NCBI RefSeq assembly: GCF_003254575.1
Contig: NZ_QJUA01000009.1
Location: 62,001 to 126,000, forward strand
DNA from: Mycobacterium kyogaense
GTDB taxonomy: Bacteria > Actinomycetota > Actinomycetes > Mycobacteriales > Mycobacteriaceae
Length of the DNA: 64,000 bases
Direction: 5' to 3'
Under the pieces are notes generated by a model. It made no database searches. It saw only the letters and a list, made by a program, of their open reading frames with translations, and had not been told where the DNA came from. A program made the position numbers and the translations under genes. Each line of letters starts with the position of its first letter. Within the stretch, counting starts at the first letter, position 1. Positions 1 through 11,859 of the stretch are shown here, in pieces.

Positions 1-2
1 AA

Positions 3-2154
<2,152 letters not shown>

Positions 2155-2158
<4 letters not shown>

Positions 2159-3687
2159 GGGGTGTCCTGGCCGTCCCGGCCGTTGTCGGACTGCACCTTC
2201 GGATTGTCGCGTTCCAGGTACTCGTCCATCAACGGTGTCTGCGCGGCGATCGGGTAGTTGCCCGTGATTCCGATGCGCTCACGCGCGATGTCCATCACTC
2301 GTGTGCGTACCAGGAACCAGCCGACGATCAGCGTGGGCACCAGCACGACCAGCGCCACCAGGTTCCAGTAGTTCTCGTAGCACATCAGTGCCGTGACGGC
2401 GAACAGGAACACCAGGGTCGCGTAGCTCGTGTAGGGCGTACCCCACAGCCGGAACGACGGTCGCTCGAGGATGCCCTTCTTCGACCAGCGGTAGAGCTGG
2501 ATCTGGCAGATCACGATCGTGGCCCAGGACGCGATGATGCCCAGCGCCGAGAGATCGAGTGCGATGTTGAATGCCTCCGCGGGCACGACGAGATTGAGGA
2601 ACACCCCGACCACGGTGAACACCGCGGTCAGCGCGATACCGGCGAACGGCACACCCCGCTTGGTCATGCGGGAGGTGAACTGAGGGGCGCTGCCGTTCAG
2701 CGACATCGAGCGCAGGATGCGGCCCGTGGAGTACAGGCCCGCATTGAGGCTCGACATCGCCGCGGTCAGCACGACGAAGTTCATGATGTCCCCGGCCGCA
2801 GGCACACCGATCTTGGAGAAGAACGTGACGAACGGACTTTCGCCCTGCTTGTACGAGGTGTAGGGCAGCATGAGGGCCAGCAGAATCAGTGAACCGACGT
2901 AGAAGATCGCGATACGGAACACCACCGAGTTGATGGCCTTCGGCATCACCTTCGCCGGGTTCTCGGTCTCGCCCGCGGCTGTCCCCACCAATTCCACTGC
3001 GGCATAAGCGAAGATGACGCCGGAGGTGACGAGAACCAGAGCCAGCGCGCCGGTCGGCAGGATCCCGCCGCTGTCCGAGATCACCGACATGCCCGTCGGT
3101 TGCCCCTCGATGTCGAAGCGGCCGGCGAGGAAGACGATGCCGACGACCAGGAAGGTGACCAGCGCGATGACCTTGATCAGCGCTGCCCAGAACTCCATCT
3201 CCCCGAACACCTTGACCGAGATCATGTTCACCGCGAGCACGATCACCAGCGCGATGAGGGCGATCGTCCACTGCGGCATCGCCTTGAACGCGCCCCAGTA
3301 GTGCATGTAGAGCGCGATCGCGGTGACGTCGACGATCGACGTGCACGCCCAGTTGAAGAAATACATCCAACCGGCGACGAAAGCCGCTTTCTCGCCGAGG
3401 AATTCGCGCGCGTACGAGACGAACGACCCTGACGACGGACGGTGCAGCACGAGCTCGCCGAGGGCGCGCAGGATGAAGAAGACGAACACGCCGCATACGG
3501 CGTAGACCAGGAACAGGCCTGGGCCGGCGGAGTTGAGTCGGCCACCGGCGCCCATGAAGAGGCCGGTGCCGATTGCTCCGCCGATCGCGATCATCTGGAG
3601 CTGGCGCGGTTTGAGTCCCTTGTGGTAGCCCTCTTCCTCGTGGGCAAGGGCTGAATTGTCGTACTGCACGGCAGTCATGGACGGCAC
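2155..3687 (-). CDS. ansP: Amino-acid permease, L-asparagine permease type (AnsP)
   Basis: Inner-membrane amino acid/proton symporter of the APC (AAT) family, 510 residues with about 12 hydrophobic helices. The N-terminal [20 protein letters not shown] segment and the following [10 protein letters not shown] are the conserved first-helix region of this family. The overall pattern, including the [14 protein letters not shown] block, matches what I remember of mycobacterial AnsP1/AnsP2 closely. Asparagine as substrate is inferred from that resemblance; GABA, aromatic or other amino acids cannot be excluded. Monocistronic, convergent with ksgA. Confidence 0.88.
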
Positions 3688-3763
3688 GCTAGCGCCACTG
3701 TGTCACGCCGGAATTCGCTGACGTTAAGCGTCGGTTACGAAGCGCGGGAATGATTTTCAGGTT

Positions 3764-4564
3764 TCACGGGCGGAGTAGACGGGTAATCAGCGCGACCGGT
3801 TCAGCGCAGGTGGAGTACCGCGCTTCAGGCTGCTTCGCCAGCGCCTTGGCGACGATGGAGTCGAAAGCGTGCGGTAGCCAGGCGATGTGGCGGGACAACC
3901 GCGGTGTCGGGCTGGCCAGTTGTGCTGCCGTGAGACCCATCGTGGTCGCCGCGGTGAACGGCGGTGCGCCGGTCAGCAGTTCGACGGCGCTGCACACCAG
4001 GGCGTACTCGTCGGTGGCCGCCCCGACGGGGCGACCGAGCAGCAGTTCGGGCGCCGAGTACGGCAGCGACGCTGTCACCCGCGTGGTGTGCAGCGGGGCC
4101 ACCTCACCGAGTCCGCGCGCCGAGCCGAAGTCGGCGAGCGCCGCCCCGTCGTCGACGAAGCTCGCACGCAGCAGCATGTTCGCGGGCTTGACGTCGCAGT
4201 GCACCACGCCCTGGCCGTGGAGGTAATCCAGCGCGTCGGCGATCTGGGCCAAGGCAGCGAGGCGATCGGACCGCACCGGGAGGTTCGTGATGGGACCGCC
4301 CGCGAGGAATTCCATCGCCAGCCAGCCCGGCCCGTGCGCGATCACTGCCGCGATGTGCGGGTGGGCGAGCCTGCGGCCGAGGGCGAACTCGCGGTCCAGC
4401 CTGGTCGAGTCGTCCGGGCGGGGGGGACGGTCGGTGAGCAACTTGAGTGCGACGGTGCGCTCGGGAGGTCGGATCTCGCGCGCCCGGTAGACGGTCGCCG
4501 TGCCTCCGCGCCCCACCACCGCGTCCACGATGTAGCCCTCGAAGCGATCGCCCGGCGAAAGCAC
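3764..4564 (-). CDS. Soluble serine/threonine protein kinase
   Basis: 266-residue Hanks-type kinase that is almost only a catalytic domain. Visible elements: glycine loop GRGGTATV (18-25), ATP lysine K41 in VALKLL, catalytic loop HCDVKPAN (122-129; HCD replaces the usual HRD), DFG at 145-147, and an APE motif in YSAPELLLG. Because the arginine before the catalytic Asp is absent, activation-loop phosphorylation may not be needed (inference from non-RD kinases). No transmembrane helix or PASTA/sensor domain follows, unlike most mycobacterial Pkn proteins, so it is probably cytosolic. Divergent from ispE, only 51 bp away. Confidence 0.9.
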   Translation of the reverse strand: MLSPGDRFEGYIVDAVVGRGGTATVYRAREIRPPERTVALKLLTDRPPRPDDSTRLDREFALGRRLAHPHIAAVIAHGPGWLAMEFLAGGPITNLPVRSDRLAALAQIADALDYLHGQGVVHCDVKPANMLLRASFVDDGAALADFGSARGLGEVAPLHTTRVTASLPYSAPELLLGRPVGAATDEYALVCSAVELLTGAPPFTAATTMGLTAAQLASPTPRLSRHIAWLPHAFDSIVAKALAKQPEARYSTCAEPVALITRLLRP

Positions 4565-4615
4565 CTTCCCAGACTAGGGTTCACTCACGGTTTGCCGCGG
4601 CGTTAGGGTCGTGCG

Positions 4616-5584
4616 GTGTCCGCGCGCGACGGCAATACCGCCCCCGAGTGGGTTCCCACCGGTTCGGTCACGGTCCGGGTCCCCGGCAAGGTCAACCTGT
4701 ACCTGGAGGTCGGCGACCGCCGCCCCGACGGGTATCACGAGTTGTCGACGGTGTTCCATGCCGTCTCGCTGCTCGACGAGGTCACGGTCACGACCGCCGA
4801 TGTGCTGAGTCTGGAGATCAGCGGGGAGGGTGCGGACTCGCTGCCGACCGACGAGCGCAACCTCGCCTGGCGGGCGGCCGAGCTGATGGCCGAGCACGTC
4901 GGACGCGCACCCGACGTCGCGATCGCGATCGAGAAGACGATTCCGGTCGCCGGCGGGATGGCCGGCGGCAGCGCCGACGCCGCGGCCGTGCTGGTCGCGA
5001 TGAACGAGCTGTGGGAGTTGGGTGTGCCGCGCCGCGATCTGCACGCACTCGCCGCCCAGCTGGGCTCCGACGTCCCGTTCGCCCTGCACGGCGGCACGGC
5101 GCTGGGCACCGGCCGGGGCGAGGAGCTGGCAACGGTGTTGACCCGCAACACGTTTCACTGGGTGCTCGCCTTCGCCGACGGTGGGCTGTCCACAGCGCGG
5201 GTGTTCGGTGAGATCGACCGGTTGCGCGATGCGCAGGACCACAGCCTGCCGGCCCGGCTGGAGTCCGCTGAACCGGTGCTTGCGGCGCTGGCCACGGGAG
5301 ACCCCGCCGCGTTGGCCCCGCTTCTCGGCAACGATCTGCAGCCGGCGGCGTTGACGTTGGACCCGGGGTTGCGTCGCACCCTGCGGGCCGGCGTGGAAGC
5401 GGGCGCGCTGGCCGGCGTGGTGTCCGGTTCGGGACCCACGTGTGCGTTCCTGTGCGCGTCCGCCGGGGCGGCCGTCGACGTCGGTACGGAGCTGGCCGGG
5501 GCCGGGGTGTGCCGGACGGTGCGGGTGGCCAGCGGGCCTGTGCACGGCGCGCGGGTGGTCCCCAGCGCGACGCCGTCGGCCTGA
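4616..5584 (+). CDS. ispE: 4-diphosphocytidyl-2-C-methyl-D-erythritol kinase
   Basis: ATP-dependent kinase of the non-mevalonate (MEP) isoprenoid pathway, phosphorylating CDP-methylerythritol. GHMP-kinase features: PGKVNLYL (23-30), the ATP-binding [17 protein letters not shown] region (110-126) and SDVPF (151-155). The length of 322 residues is close to the usual 300-320. A GTG start at 4616 is used; no strong ribosome site is visible. Its place after ksgA matches the conserved mycobacterial order rpfB-ksgA-ispE, here interrupted by the permease and kinase genes. Confidence 0.95.
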   Translation: MSARDGNTAPEWVPTGSVTVRVPGKVNLYLEVGDRRPDGYHELSTVFHAVSLLDEVTVTTADVLSLEISGEGADSLPTDERNLAWRAAELMAEHVGRAPDVAIAIEKTIPVAGGMAGGSADAAAVLVAMNELWELGVPRRDLHALAAQLGSDVPFALHGGTALGTGRGEELATVLTRNTFHWVLAFADGGLSTARVFGEIDRLRDAQDHSLPARLESAEPVLAALATGDPAALAPLLGNDLQPAALTLDPGLRRTLRAGVEAGALAGVVSGSGPTCAFLCASAGAAVDVGTELAGAGVCRTVRVASGPVHGARVVPSATPSA

Positions 5585-5644
5585 CCGTTGCGCGATCACG
5601 AGTGTGTGACGAATCCCTCAAACTCGACACCCGTTTGGCAGTTA

Positions 5645-5661
5645 CTTAAGAGTCTTTTAAG
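5645..5661. promoter_or_regulatory. AT-rich palindrome in the ispE-pks16 gap
   Basis: CTTAAGAGTCTTTTAAG is a 17-bp near-palindrome around a central T (7 of 8 half-site positions pair). It stands out in this GC-rich DNA. It overlaps a possible -10 hexamer TAAGAT (5658-5663) and sits about 250 bp before the ligase gene. It could be a repressor operator for the upstream small ORF and the ligase; the regulator is unknown. Confidence 0.4.
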
Positions 5662-5671
5662 ATGAGCGACG

Positions 5672-5911
5672 GTGAGAGCTAGCGGTCGAGCAGTGGACGC
5701 ATTCAGTTCCCCCGTCGTCATCGGCGGAGGGCCTGATGGTTGCGGCCGAGCTGTTGTCCGCCGTGCGCATCGTCGGAACGGACCATCACCGATTCGAGAC
5801 ACAACCGCTGCCTTAATGTGTGCGCGCCTGCATGAAAAGGCCGCTCAACAGGCGGAACATGGCAAACGGGCATGTGCACACGCGCAGATGTCGGCGAGGA
5901 GGTCGTCGTGA
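5672..5911 (+). CDS. Possible small leader protein upstream of the acyl-AMP ligase
   Basis: A GTG-started 79-codon frame fills most of the 323-base gap between ispE and the ligase. In favour: a TAAGAT hexamer ends 8 bases before the GTG, as in leaderless mycobacterial genes, and the TGA stop overlaps the ligase GTG by 4 bases, suggesting translational coupling. M. tuberculosis annotates a small hypothetical (Rv1012) at this place. Against: third-position G+C looks lower than in neighbouring genes, and no domain or membrane segment is recognised. The rest of the gap (5585-5644) shows nothing clear. Confidence 0.3.
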   Translation: MRASGRAVDAFSSPVVIGGGPDGCGRAVVRRAHRRNGPSPIRDTTAALMCARLHEKAAQQAEHGKRACAHAQMSARRSS

Positions 5912-7542
5912 GCAGATTCACCGAGAAGATGTACCGCAACGCCCGCACGAGCAGCCGGGGCATGGTCACCGGCGAGCCGCACGAGCCGGTGCGCCACACC
6001 TGGGGTGAGGTTCATGAGCGTGCGCGGCGCATCGCCGGTGGCCTCGCGGCCGCCGGAGTGGGCCGCGGCGACGCCGTGGGCGTCCTCGCGGGCCTCCCGG
6101 TGGAGATCGCACCGACCGCCCAGGGCCTGTGGATGCGCGGCGCCAGTCTGACGATGCTGCACCAGCCCACGCCCCGCACCGATCTGGTGATGTGGGCCGA
6201 GGACACCATGAACGTGATCAGCATGATCGAGGCCAAGGCCGTGATCGTCTCCGATCCCTTCATCGTGGCGATCCCGGTTTTGGAGCAGAAGGGCGTCACC
6301 GTCCTCACGGTCACCGACCTCCTCGCAGCCGACCCCATCGACCCCATCGAGGTCGACGAGGACGAACTGGCTTTGATGCAGCTGACGTCGGGTTCGACCG
6401 GCTCGCCCAAGGCCGTGCAGATCACCCACCGCAACATCCATTCCAACGCCGAGGCGATGTTCATCGGCGCGCAGTACGACGTCGAGAAGGACGTCATGGT
6501 CAGCTGGCTGCCCTGCTTCCACGACATGGGCATGGTCGGCTTCCTGACCATCCCGATGTACTTCGGCGCCGAGCTGGTCAAGGTCACGCCGATGGACTTC
6601 CTGCGGGACACGCTGCTGTGGGCCAAGCTCATCGACAAGTACAAGGGCACGATGACCGCGGCGCCCAACTTCGCCTACGCGCTGCTGGCCAAGCGCCTGC
6701 GCCGGCAGGCCAAGGAAGGCGACTTCGACCTGTCGACGCTACGGTTCGCGCTCTCGGGTGCCGAACCCGTCGAGCCGGGTGACGTCGAAGACCTCATCGA
6801 TGCCGGCAAGCCGTTCGGGCTCAAGGCGTCGGCAATCCTGCCGGCCTACGGCATGGCCGAGACCTGTCTTGCCGTGTCGTTCTCGCCGTGCGACGCGGGT
6901 CTCGTGGTCGACGAGGTCGACGCCGACCTGCTCGCCGCGCTGCGCCGCGCCGTGCCGGCGACCAAGGGCAACACCAAGCGGCTGGCCGACCTCGGCCCGC
7001 TGCTGACGGACCTGGAAGCCCGCGTCATCGACGACCACGGCAACGTGATGCCGCCCCGCGGGGTCGGTGTCATCGAGCTGCGCGGAGAGTGCGTGACGCC
7101 GGGCTACATGACGATGGGTGGGTTCATCCCTGCCCAGGACGAGCACGGCTGGTACGACACCGGCGACCTCGGCTACATGACCGAGGACGGCCACGTCGTG
7201 GTGTGTGGTCGCGTCAAGGACGTCATCATCATGGCCGGCCGCAACATCTACCCGACCGACATCGAGCGGGCCGCCGGACGTGTCGAGGGCGTGCGCCCGG
7301 GATGTGCGGTCGCCGTGCGCCTGGATGCCGGCCACTCACGCGAGACGTTCGCCGTGGCCGTGGAGTCCAACGCCTGGCAGGACCCGGCCGAGGTGCGCCG
7401 CATCGAGCACCAGGTTGCGCACGAGGTCGTCGCCGAGGTCGAGATGCGTCCGCGCAACGTCGTCGTGCTGGGCCCGGGCAGCATCCCGAAGACGTCGTCG
7501 GGCAAGCTGCGCCGCTCGACGTCGGTTTCGCTCGTCACCTAG
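5908..7542 (+). CDS. Fatty acyl-AMP/acyl-CoA ligase, Pks16-like
   Basis: ANL-superfamily adenylating enzyme that activates a fatty acid with ATP. The chosen GTG at 5908 has a strong GAGGAGG site just upstream and gives 544 residues, the length I recall for M. tuberculosis Pks16 (Rv1013). The AMP-binding motif [10 protein letters not shown] is at 159-168, followed by a YDTGDLGYM block and a C-terminal lysine motif (SSGKLRRST). Despite the pks name there are no polyketide synthase domains. Whether the product is acyl-AMP or acyl-CoA cannot be read from the sequence; the genomic place after ispE is conserved. Confidence 0.88.
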   Translation: MSRFTEKMYRNARTSSRGMVTGEPHEPVRHTWGEVHERARRIAGGLAAAGVGRGDAVGVLAGLPVEIAPTAQGLWMRGASLTMLHQPTPRTDLVMWAEDTMNVISMIEAKAVIVSDPFIVAIPVLEQKGVTVLTVTDLLAADPIDPIEVDEDELALMQLTSGSTGSPKAVQITHRNIHSNAEAMFIGAQYDVEKDVMVSWLPCFHDMGMVGFLTIPMYFGAELVKVTPMDFLRDTLLWAKLIDKYKGTMTAAPNFAYALLAKRLRRQAKEGDFDLSTLRFALSGAEPVEPGDVEDLIDAGKPFGLKASAILPAYGMAETCLAVSFSPCDAGLVVDEVDADLLAALRRAVPATKGNTKRLADLGPLLTDLEARVIDDHGNVMPPRGVGVIELRGECVTPGYMTMGGFIPAQDEHGWYDTGDLGYMTEDGHVVVCGRVKDVIIMAGRNIYPTDIERAAGRVEGVRPGCAVAVRLDAGHSRETFAVAVESNAWQDPAEVRRIEHQVAHEVVAEVEMRPRNVVVLGPGSIPKTSSGKLRRSTSVSLVT

Positions 7543-7600
7543 GCGACCGCGCGGCCAAAAGCATTGGCCGGATGTCGGCCCTCGCGGATACCGTCGGGGT

Positions 7601-8557
7601 ATGGAATCGGCCATCGAAGCCATCGAGCTGGTGAAGCGCTTCGGCGAGAACACCGCGGTGGGCGGCGTCAGCTTCGCGGTACCACCTGGCACCGTCCTCG
7701 GCCTGCTGGGCCCCAATGGTGCCGGCAAGACCACCACGGTCCGCATGATGACGACGCTGACCGAGCCCACCAGCGGTACGGCGCGCGTCGCCGGATACGA
7801 CGTACGGACCCAGCCGGATCAGGTCCGCCGTCACGTGGGGCTCACCGGACAGGTGGCGACCGTGGACGAGCTGCTCACCGGCCGGGAGAACATCCGGATG
7901 ATCGGCGGGCTGTACGGCATCCGCCGCAAAGCGCTCGACAAGCTGGGTGACCAACTTCTGCACCAGTTCTCGCTCAGCGACGCCGGCGACCGGGTGGTGA
8001 AGTCCTATTCGGGCGGGATGCGCCGTCGCCTCGACCTGGCGGTCAGCCTGCTGGCCTCGCCGCCCGTGCTGTTCCTCGACGAGCCGACCACCGGACTGGA
8101 CCCCCGCAGCCGCAGCGAATTGTGGGACGTGCTGCGGGAGTTGGTCGCCGGCGGCACCACGCTGCTGCTGACCACGCAGTATCTCGAAGAGGCCGATCAA
8201 CTTGCCGACAACATCGTGGTGATCGACCGGGGCCGCATCATCGCCGAGGGCTCGCCGCTGCAGCTCAAGCAGCAGGCGGGGCGGGCCAGTCTGGTCGTCA
8301 CCGTCGGCGACGCCGCGGATCTCACCTCCGCCCAGGAGTTGTTGCAGCGCACCGGTGCCGAGGTGCACGTGGACGCGGGCGCTCGCCGGTTGACGGCCTC
8401 GGCGGACGGTCTCGACGACATGATCGCCGTCGCCGGCTGGCTGCGCGACAGCGGCATCGGCGTCGACGACATCGGATTGTCCCGGCCCAGCCTCGATGAC
8501 GTCTTCCTCAACCTGACCGGCCACCGTACCGACGAATCCGAGGAGGTCGGCGCATGA
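7601..8557 (+). CDS. ABC transporter ATP-binding protein, DrrA/daunorubicin-resistance type
   Basis: Cytosolic ATPase of a two-gene exporter, 318 residues from the ATG at 7601; the reading frame is open further upstream but that part is a shadow of the ligase gene. Walker A GPNGAGKT (37-44), signature YSGGM (136-140), Walker B VLFLDEP (156-162) and a switch His-like region replaced by TTQYLEEA, as in DrrA-type exporters. The long C-terminal tail after residue 230 is typical of this subfamily. The stop overlaps the permease start by 4 bases (ATGA). Probable substrates are lipids or hydrophobic drugs; not determinable here. Confidence 0.9.
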   Translation: MESAIEAIELVKRFGENTAVGGVSFAVPPGTVLGLLGPNGAGKTTTVRMMTTLTEPTSGTARVAGYDVRTQPDQVRRHVGLTGQVATVDELLTGRENIRMIGGLYGIRRKALDKLGDQLLHQFSLSDAGDRVVKSYSGGMRRRLDLAVSLLASPPVLFLDEPTTGLDPRSRSELWDVLRELVAGGTTLLLTTQYLEEADQLADNIVVIDRGRIIAEGSPLQLKQQAGRASLVVTVGDAADLTSAQELLQRTGAEVHVDAGARRLTASADGLDDMIAVAGWLRDSGIGVDDIGLSRPSLDDVFLNLTGHRTDESEEVGA

Positions 8558-9405
8558 CCGCGCTGGACACCGAGCACCCGAGAGTCCGCACCGACGCGGT
8601 CCCGACGTATCCCATCAACATAGTGCAGCAGTCGTGGATCATGGTGAAACGCAATATGATCCACACCAAACGCATGCCGGAGATGCTCAGTGACGTCACC
8701 GCGCAGCCGATCATGTTCGTCCTGTTGTTCGCGTTCGTGTTCGGTGCCTCGATCACCAACACCGGCGGGGCGTCCTACCGCGAGTTCCTGCTGCCCGGCA
8801 TCCAGGCGCAGACCATCGTCTTCTCGGCGTTCGTGGTCGCCTCGGGCATCACCGCCGATGTCGAGAAGGGCATCATCGACCGCTTTCGATCCCTGCCGAT
8901 ATCCCGGTCCTCGGTGTTGATCGGGCGCAGCGTCGCGAGCCTGATGCATTCGTCGCTGGGGGTGGTGGTGATGGCCTTGACCGGTCTGGCCATCGGCTGG
9001 CGCATCCGCGGCAGCATCGCCGAGGCGGTGCTGGCCTTCGCGCTGATCCTGGTGTTCGGCTTCGGCATGATCTGGTTCGGCATCCTCGTCGGGTCGTTGA
9101 TGCGGACTGTGGAGGCGGTGAACGGAGTGATGTTCACGGTGCTGTTCCCGGTGACGTTCCTGGCGAACACGTTCGTCCCCACCGAACCGATGCCGCACTG
9201 GCTGCGTGTCATCGCCGAGTGGAACCCGGTGTCGTCGTTGGCGCAGGCGATGCGAGAACTGTGGGGCAACGGTGGTCCGGCGGCGCCGGATGCTCAACTG
9301 CCGCTGCATCATCCGGTCCTGGCGACGGTTCTCTGGTCACTCGCGCTGACCGCGGTGTTCGCGCCCTTCGCCCTCGCTGCCTATCGGCGCCGCACCACTG
9401 ACTGA
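8554..9405 (+). CDS. ABC-2 type transporter permease, DrrB-like
   Basis: Membrane half of the exporter with the preceding ATPase. It has 283 residues with about six hydrophobic segments from residue 50 onward, and the ABC-2 family pattern with EKGIIDRFRSLPISR in the first cytosolic loop and PVTFLANTFVP before the last helices. Translational coupling to the ATPase through the 4-base overlap implies a stoichiometric complex. The pair is not part of the conserved rpfB-ppx backbone as I remember it and looks like a lineage-specific insertion. Confidence 0.9.
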   Translation: MTALDTEHPRVRTDAVPTYPINIVQQSWIMVKRNMIHTKRMPEMLSDVTAQPIMFVLLFAFVFGASITNTGGASYREFLLPGIQAQTIVFSAFVVASGITADVEKGIIDRFRSLPISRSSVLIGRSVASLMHSSLGVVVMALTGLAIGWRIRGSIAEAVLAFALILVFGFGMIWFGILVGSLMRTVEAVNGVMFTVLFPVTFLANTFVPTEPMPHWLRVIAEWNPVSSLAQAMRELWGNGGPAAPDAQLPLHHPVLATVLWSLALTAVFAPFALAAYRRRTTD

Positions 9406-9414
9406 CCTTCACAT

Positions 9415-9438
9415 CTGAGTATTATGTACCATACTCAG
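9415..9438. promoter_or_regulatory. Perfect palindromic operator overlapping a leaderless promoter
   Basis: CTGAGTAT and its exact inverse ATACTCAG flank 8 bases (9415-9422, 9431-9438), ending one base before the ATG at 9440. A -10-like TACCAT hexamer (9427-9432) lies inside it, 7 bases from the ATG, so transcription probably starts at the ATG (leaderless). A dimeric repressor bound here would block polymerase directly. No obvious regulator gene is adjacent. Confidence 0.6.
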
Positions 9439-9439
9439 C

Positions 9440-10477
9440 ATGGTGCAGAAGTTGCCGCCACGCCTGGCCGCCCACCCGACCGTGCGGGCGGTCCAGGAGC
9501 GGCCGTCGCAACCGCCGGGGGTGATCGACGCCGACTGGTTACGCGCGGTCTGTCGGGAGGCCGGCGTCGACGACGTCGGTTTCGCCCGTGTCGACAACCC
9601 GGCGCTGGCCTCTGAAGTCGAGCACGTCGAAGCCGCGCTGCCAGGCGCGGTCAGCTATCTGTCGCTGGTGGTGAAGATGAACCGCGACAACGTGCGCTCC
9701 ACCGCGCGCAGCGTCGCCAACCAGGAGTTCCACCGCAGCGGCGAAATCATGAACGAGGCCGCCCACCGCATCACCCGGGTGCTGCAGGACGCGGGTCATC
9801 GGGTGATCAACCCCTCGGCGACGTTTCCGATGGAGATGGATCGCTACCCGGGGCGTATCTGGGTGGTGGCGCACAAGCCCGTCGCGGTCGCCGCCGGGAT
9901 GGGCGTGATGGGAATCCACCGCAACGTCATCCATCCGCGCTTCGGCAACTTCATCCTGCTCGGCACCATCGTGGTCGCCTCGGAGATCACCGAATACGAT
10001 GTGCCGCTCGACTATTCACCGTGTCTTGAGTGCAAGCTGTGCGTGGCCGCGTGCCCGGTCGGGGCGATCAAGAAGAACGGGGAGTTCGACTTCATCGCAT
10101 GCTCGGTGCACAACTATCGCGAGTTCATGGGCGGGTTCACCGACTGGGTGCAGACCGTCGCCGACAGCGCGGACGGCGAGGAATTCCGCTCTCGCGTCAG
10201 CGATTCCGAGAACGCCTCGATGTGGCAGAGCCTCTCCTTCAAGGCGAACTACAAGGCCGCCTACTGCCTGGCCGTGTGTCCGGCGGGGGAGGAGGTCATC
10301 GAGCCCTACCTCGACGATCGCAAAGCGTTCATGGACGTGGTGCTCAAGCCGTTGCAGGAGAAGCAAGAGACGCTCTACGTGCTCCCGGGCTCGGCGGCCG
10401 AGGAGCACGCGCTCAAACGTTTCCCGCACAAGCCGGTCAAGCACGTCGGCAGCGGTATTCGCGGTGTGCCCGAATAG
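9440..10477 (+). CDS. 4Fe-4S ferredoxin-domain protein (reductive dehalogenase/QueG-like fold)
   Basis: 345-residue iron-sulfur protein of unassigned function. A classical cluster motif CxxCxxCxxxCP uses C195, C198, C201 and C205; further cysteines at C221 and in CLAVCP (about 273-277) could hold a second cluster. The N-terminal half resembles the domain found before the ferredoxin part in epoxyqueuosine reductase and reductive dehalogenases. It lacks a signal peptide, so it is cytosolic. The tight palindrome over its promoter suggests that it is switched on by a specific signal. A queuosine role is unlikely to be certain; only the redox nature is supported. Confidence 0.75.
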   Translation: MVQKLPPRLAAHPTVRAVQERPSQPPGVIDADWLRAVCREAGVDDVGFARVDNPALASEVEHVEAALPGAVSYLSLVVKMNRDNVRSTARSVANQEFHRSGEIMNEAAHRITRVLQDAGHRVINPSATFPMEMDRYPGRIWVVAHKPVAVAAGMGVMGIHRNVIHPRFGNFILLGTIVVASEITEYDVPLDYSPCLECKLCVAACPVGAIKKNGEFDFIACSVHNYREFMGGFTDWVQTVADSADGEEFRSRVSDSENASMWQSLSFKANYKAAYCLAVCPAGEEVIEPYLDDRKAFMDVVLKPLQEKQETLYVLPGSAAEEHALKRFPHKPVKHVGSGIRGVPE

Positions 10478-10574
10478 CGCAGTATGGCCGCGCGAGTGCC
10501 GCAGAGGGAGTTGAATGGAGCCCTCTCGACCAGGCTCACTCTCTAGCTCGAGGCGCTGTACTGGAGGAGGAACG

Positions 10575-10994
10575 ATGGCGTGGGTCCGTTGTCTGACGGT
10601 TGTGCTGTCCTGCCTGTTCGCGCTTGCTCCGCCGGCATGGGCCGGTGGTCCCGGAGGCGTGGTGGACTCCGGCGTGGTGTCCAGAGCGGTCGGATCCGGT
10701 GTCCGTGACGGGATGTTGATCGGCTTCACAGCGACGGGCCCGACAAACGACCTGGCCTCCGCGGCCGTCATCGCCGCCTGCCAGAGTGCCGGCGCCGAAC
10801 AGTGCAGCAGCGATGAGCAGACCAACGACGTGTTCTGCATCGTGTCGGTCGGAGCCGACGACGGCAGCGGCGTGGTGTCGGGCGGCTCCGGCCCCACCGT
10901 CGAGGCGGCTCGCGACGACGCATTCCGGCATGTCACGGCGGCGAATCTGACGCTCGATCCGAGTGCCCAGGTTCTGGCGTCCTCGTGTCCGTGA
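10575..10994 (+). CDS. Small secreted protein, unknown function
   Basis: The ATG at 10575 has a strong GGAGGAGGAACG site directly upstream, so the longer frame from 10515 is not used. The 139-residue product starts with a Sec signal peptide (MAWVRCLTVVLSCLFALAPP, cleavage probably after AWA near residue 23). The mature part is about 115 residues with four cysteines that may form disulfides. It shares no family I recognise. It is followed 44 bases later by another small secreted protein on the same strand, so the two may be co-expressed. Confidence 0.7.
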   Translation: MAWVRCLTVVLSCLFALAPPAWAGGPGGVVDSGVVSRAVGSGVRDGMLIGFTATGPTNDLASAAVIAACQSAGAEQCSSDEQTNDVFCIVSVGADDGSGVVSGGSGPTVEAARDDAFRHVTAANLTLDPSAQVLASSCP

Positions 10995-11038
10995 GCAGAA
11001 CCATTGCGCAAGTGACATTTTCAGTCAGGAAGGCAGCC

Positions 11039-11269
11039 ATGAGCCGATGTGTGAAGTCCCTGCTGGCGGCGCTGATCGCGGGTGGGACTGCGCTGACGAC
11101 GGCCCCGTTCGCCGATGCGCAGCCGACTTGCCACGAGGCCGGGAGCATCGTGCGGTGCGAGACCAACGGCAGTGTCTCGATCAAGTCGGTGCCGGGAACG
11201 CGGGCACCCAATGTGGCCGACCAGATTCCACGGAACAACAACCGGTCGGGAATCGTCCTGACCTGGTAG
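11039..11269 (+). CDS. Small secreted protein, unknown function
   Basis: 76 residues from the ATG at 11039, preceded by a CAGGAAGG ribosome site. A Sec signal peptide covers about residues 1-27 (cleavage near FADAQ), leaving a mature peptide of roughly 49 residues with two cysteines (TCHEAG and IVRCET) that could pair. An in-frame GTG-started extension from 10985 overlaps the previous gene and lacks support. Small exported mycobacterial proteins of this kind are usually uncharacterised. Convergent with pth, only 3 bases apart. Confidence 0.65.
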   Translation: MSRCVKSLLAALIAGGTALTTAPFADAQPTCHEAGSIVRCETNGSVSIKSVPGTRAPNVADQIPRNNNRSGIVLTW

Positions 11270-11272
11270 CGG

Positions 11273-11851
11273 TCACGCCCAGGCGTGCACCACGTTCTGC
11301 GCCGGCTCGAGCCCTTGGGCGATCAGCAGCTCGACCGCGTCGGCGGCCTGCTCACAGATCACGGCGACCTCTGGCCGCTCGCGGGCGTTGAACGGTTCCA
11401 GGACGAAGGACGCCCCCGACTGCCGGCCCGGCGGCTTGCCGATACCGACCCGTACCCGATGGAAATCGTTGGTGCTCAACGCCGAACCGACTGATCGCAG
11501 TCCATTGTGGCCGGCCACGCCGCCGCCGTACTTGAGCCGGATGCGACCGAAGTCGATGTCCAGTTCGTCGTGCACGATGATCACGTCGCGAGCCGGCACC
11601 GAATAGAACTTGGCCAACGGACCGACCTGGCGCCCGGATTCGTTCATGTACACGCGCGGCTTGGCCAGCACCACCGGGCGGCCGGCCAGCCGCCCGGTGG
11701 CCACGTCGGCCCCGGATTTCTTGTGCACCTTGAACGTCTCGCCGATGCGGTCGGCGAGCACGTCGAGGACGAGGAAACCGAGGTTGTGCCGGGTCAGTGC
11801 GTACTGCGGACCCGGATTGCCCAGGCCGACCACCAACAGGGGTTCGGCCAT
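11273..11851 (-). CDS. pth: Peptidyl-tRNA hydrolase
   Basis: Releases tRNA from peptidyl-tRNA dropped by stalled ribosomes; essential in most bacteria. The N-terminal [15 protein letters not shown] motif contains the substrate-binding Asn11 and catalytic His22, and the DELDIDFG block carries the conserved Asp. The length of 192 residues matches the family. Its ATG is 8 bases after the rplY stop, and the rplY-pth pair is conserved in actinobacteria, so they form one transcript. Confidence 0.96.
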   Translation of the reverse strand: MAEPLLVVGLGNPGPQYALTRHNLGFLVLDVLADRIGETFKVHKKSGADVATGRLAGRPVVLAKPRVYMNESGRQVGPLAKFYSVPARDVIIVHDELDIDFGRIRLKYGGGVAGHNGLRSVGSALSTNDFHRVRVGIGKPPGRQSGASFVLEPFNARERPEVAVICEQAADAVELLIAQGLEPAQNVVHAWA

Positions 11852-11859
11852 GTCGACGA

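Noticed and set aside
7205..7600. Long N-terminal extension of the ABC ATPase
   Set aside because: The 132 extra codons lie inside the ligase gene in another frame; the ATP-binding domain begins properly at the ATG at 7601.
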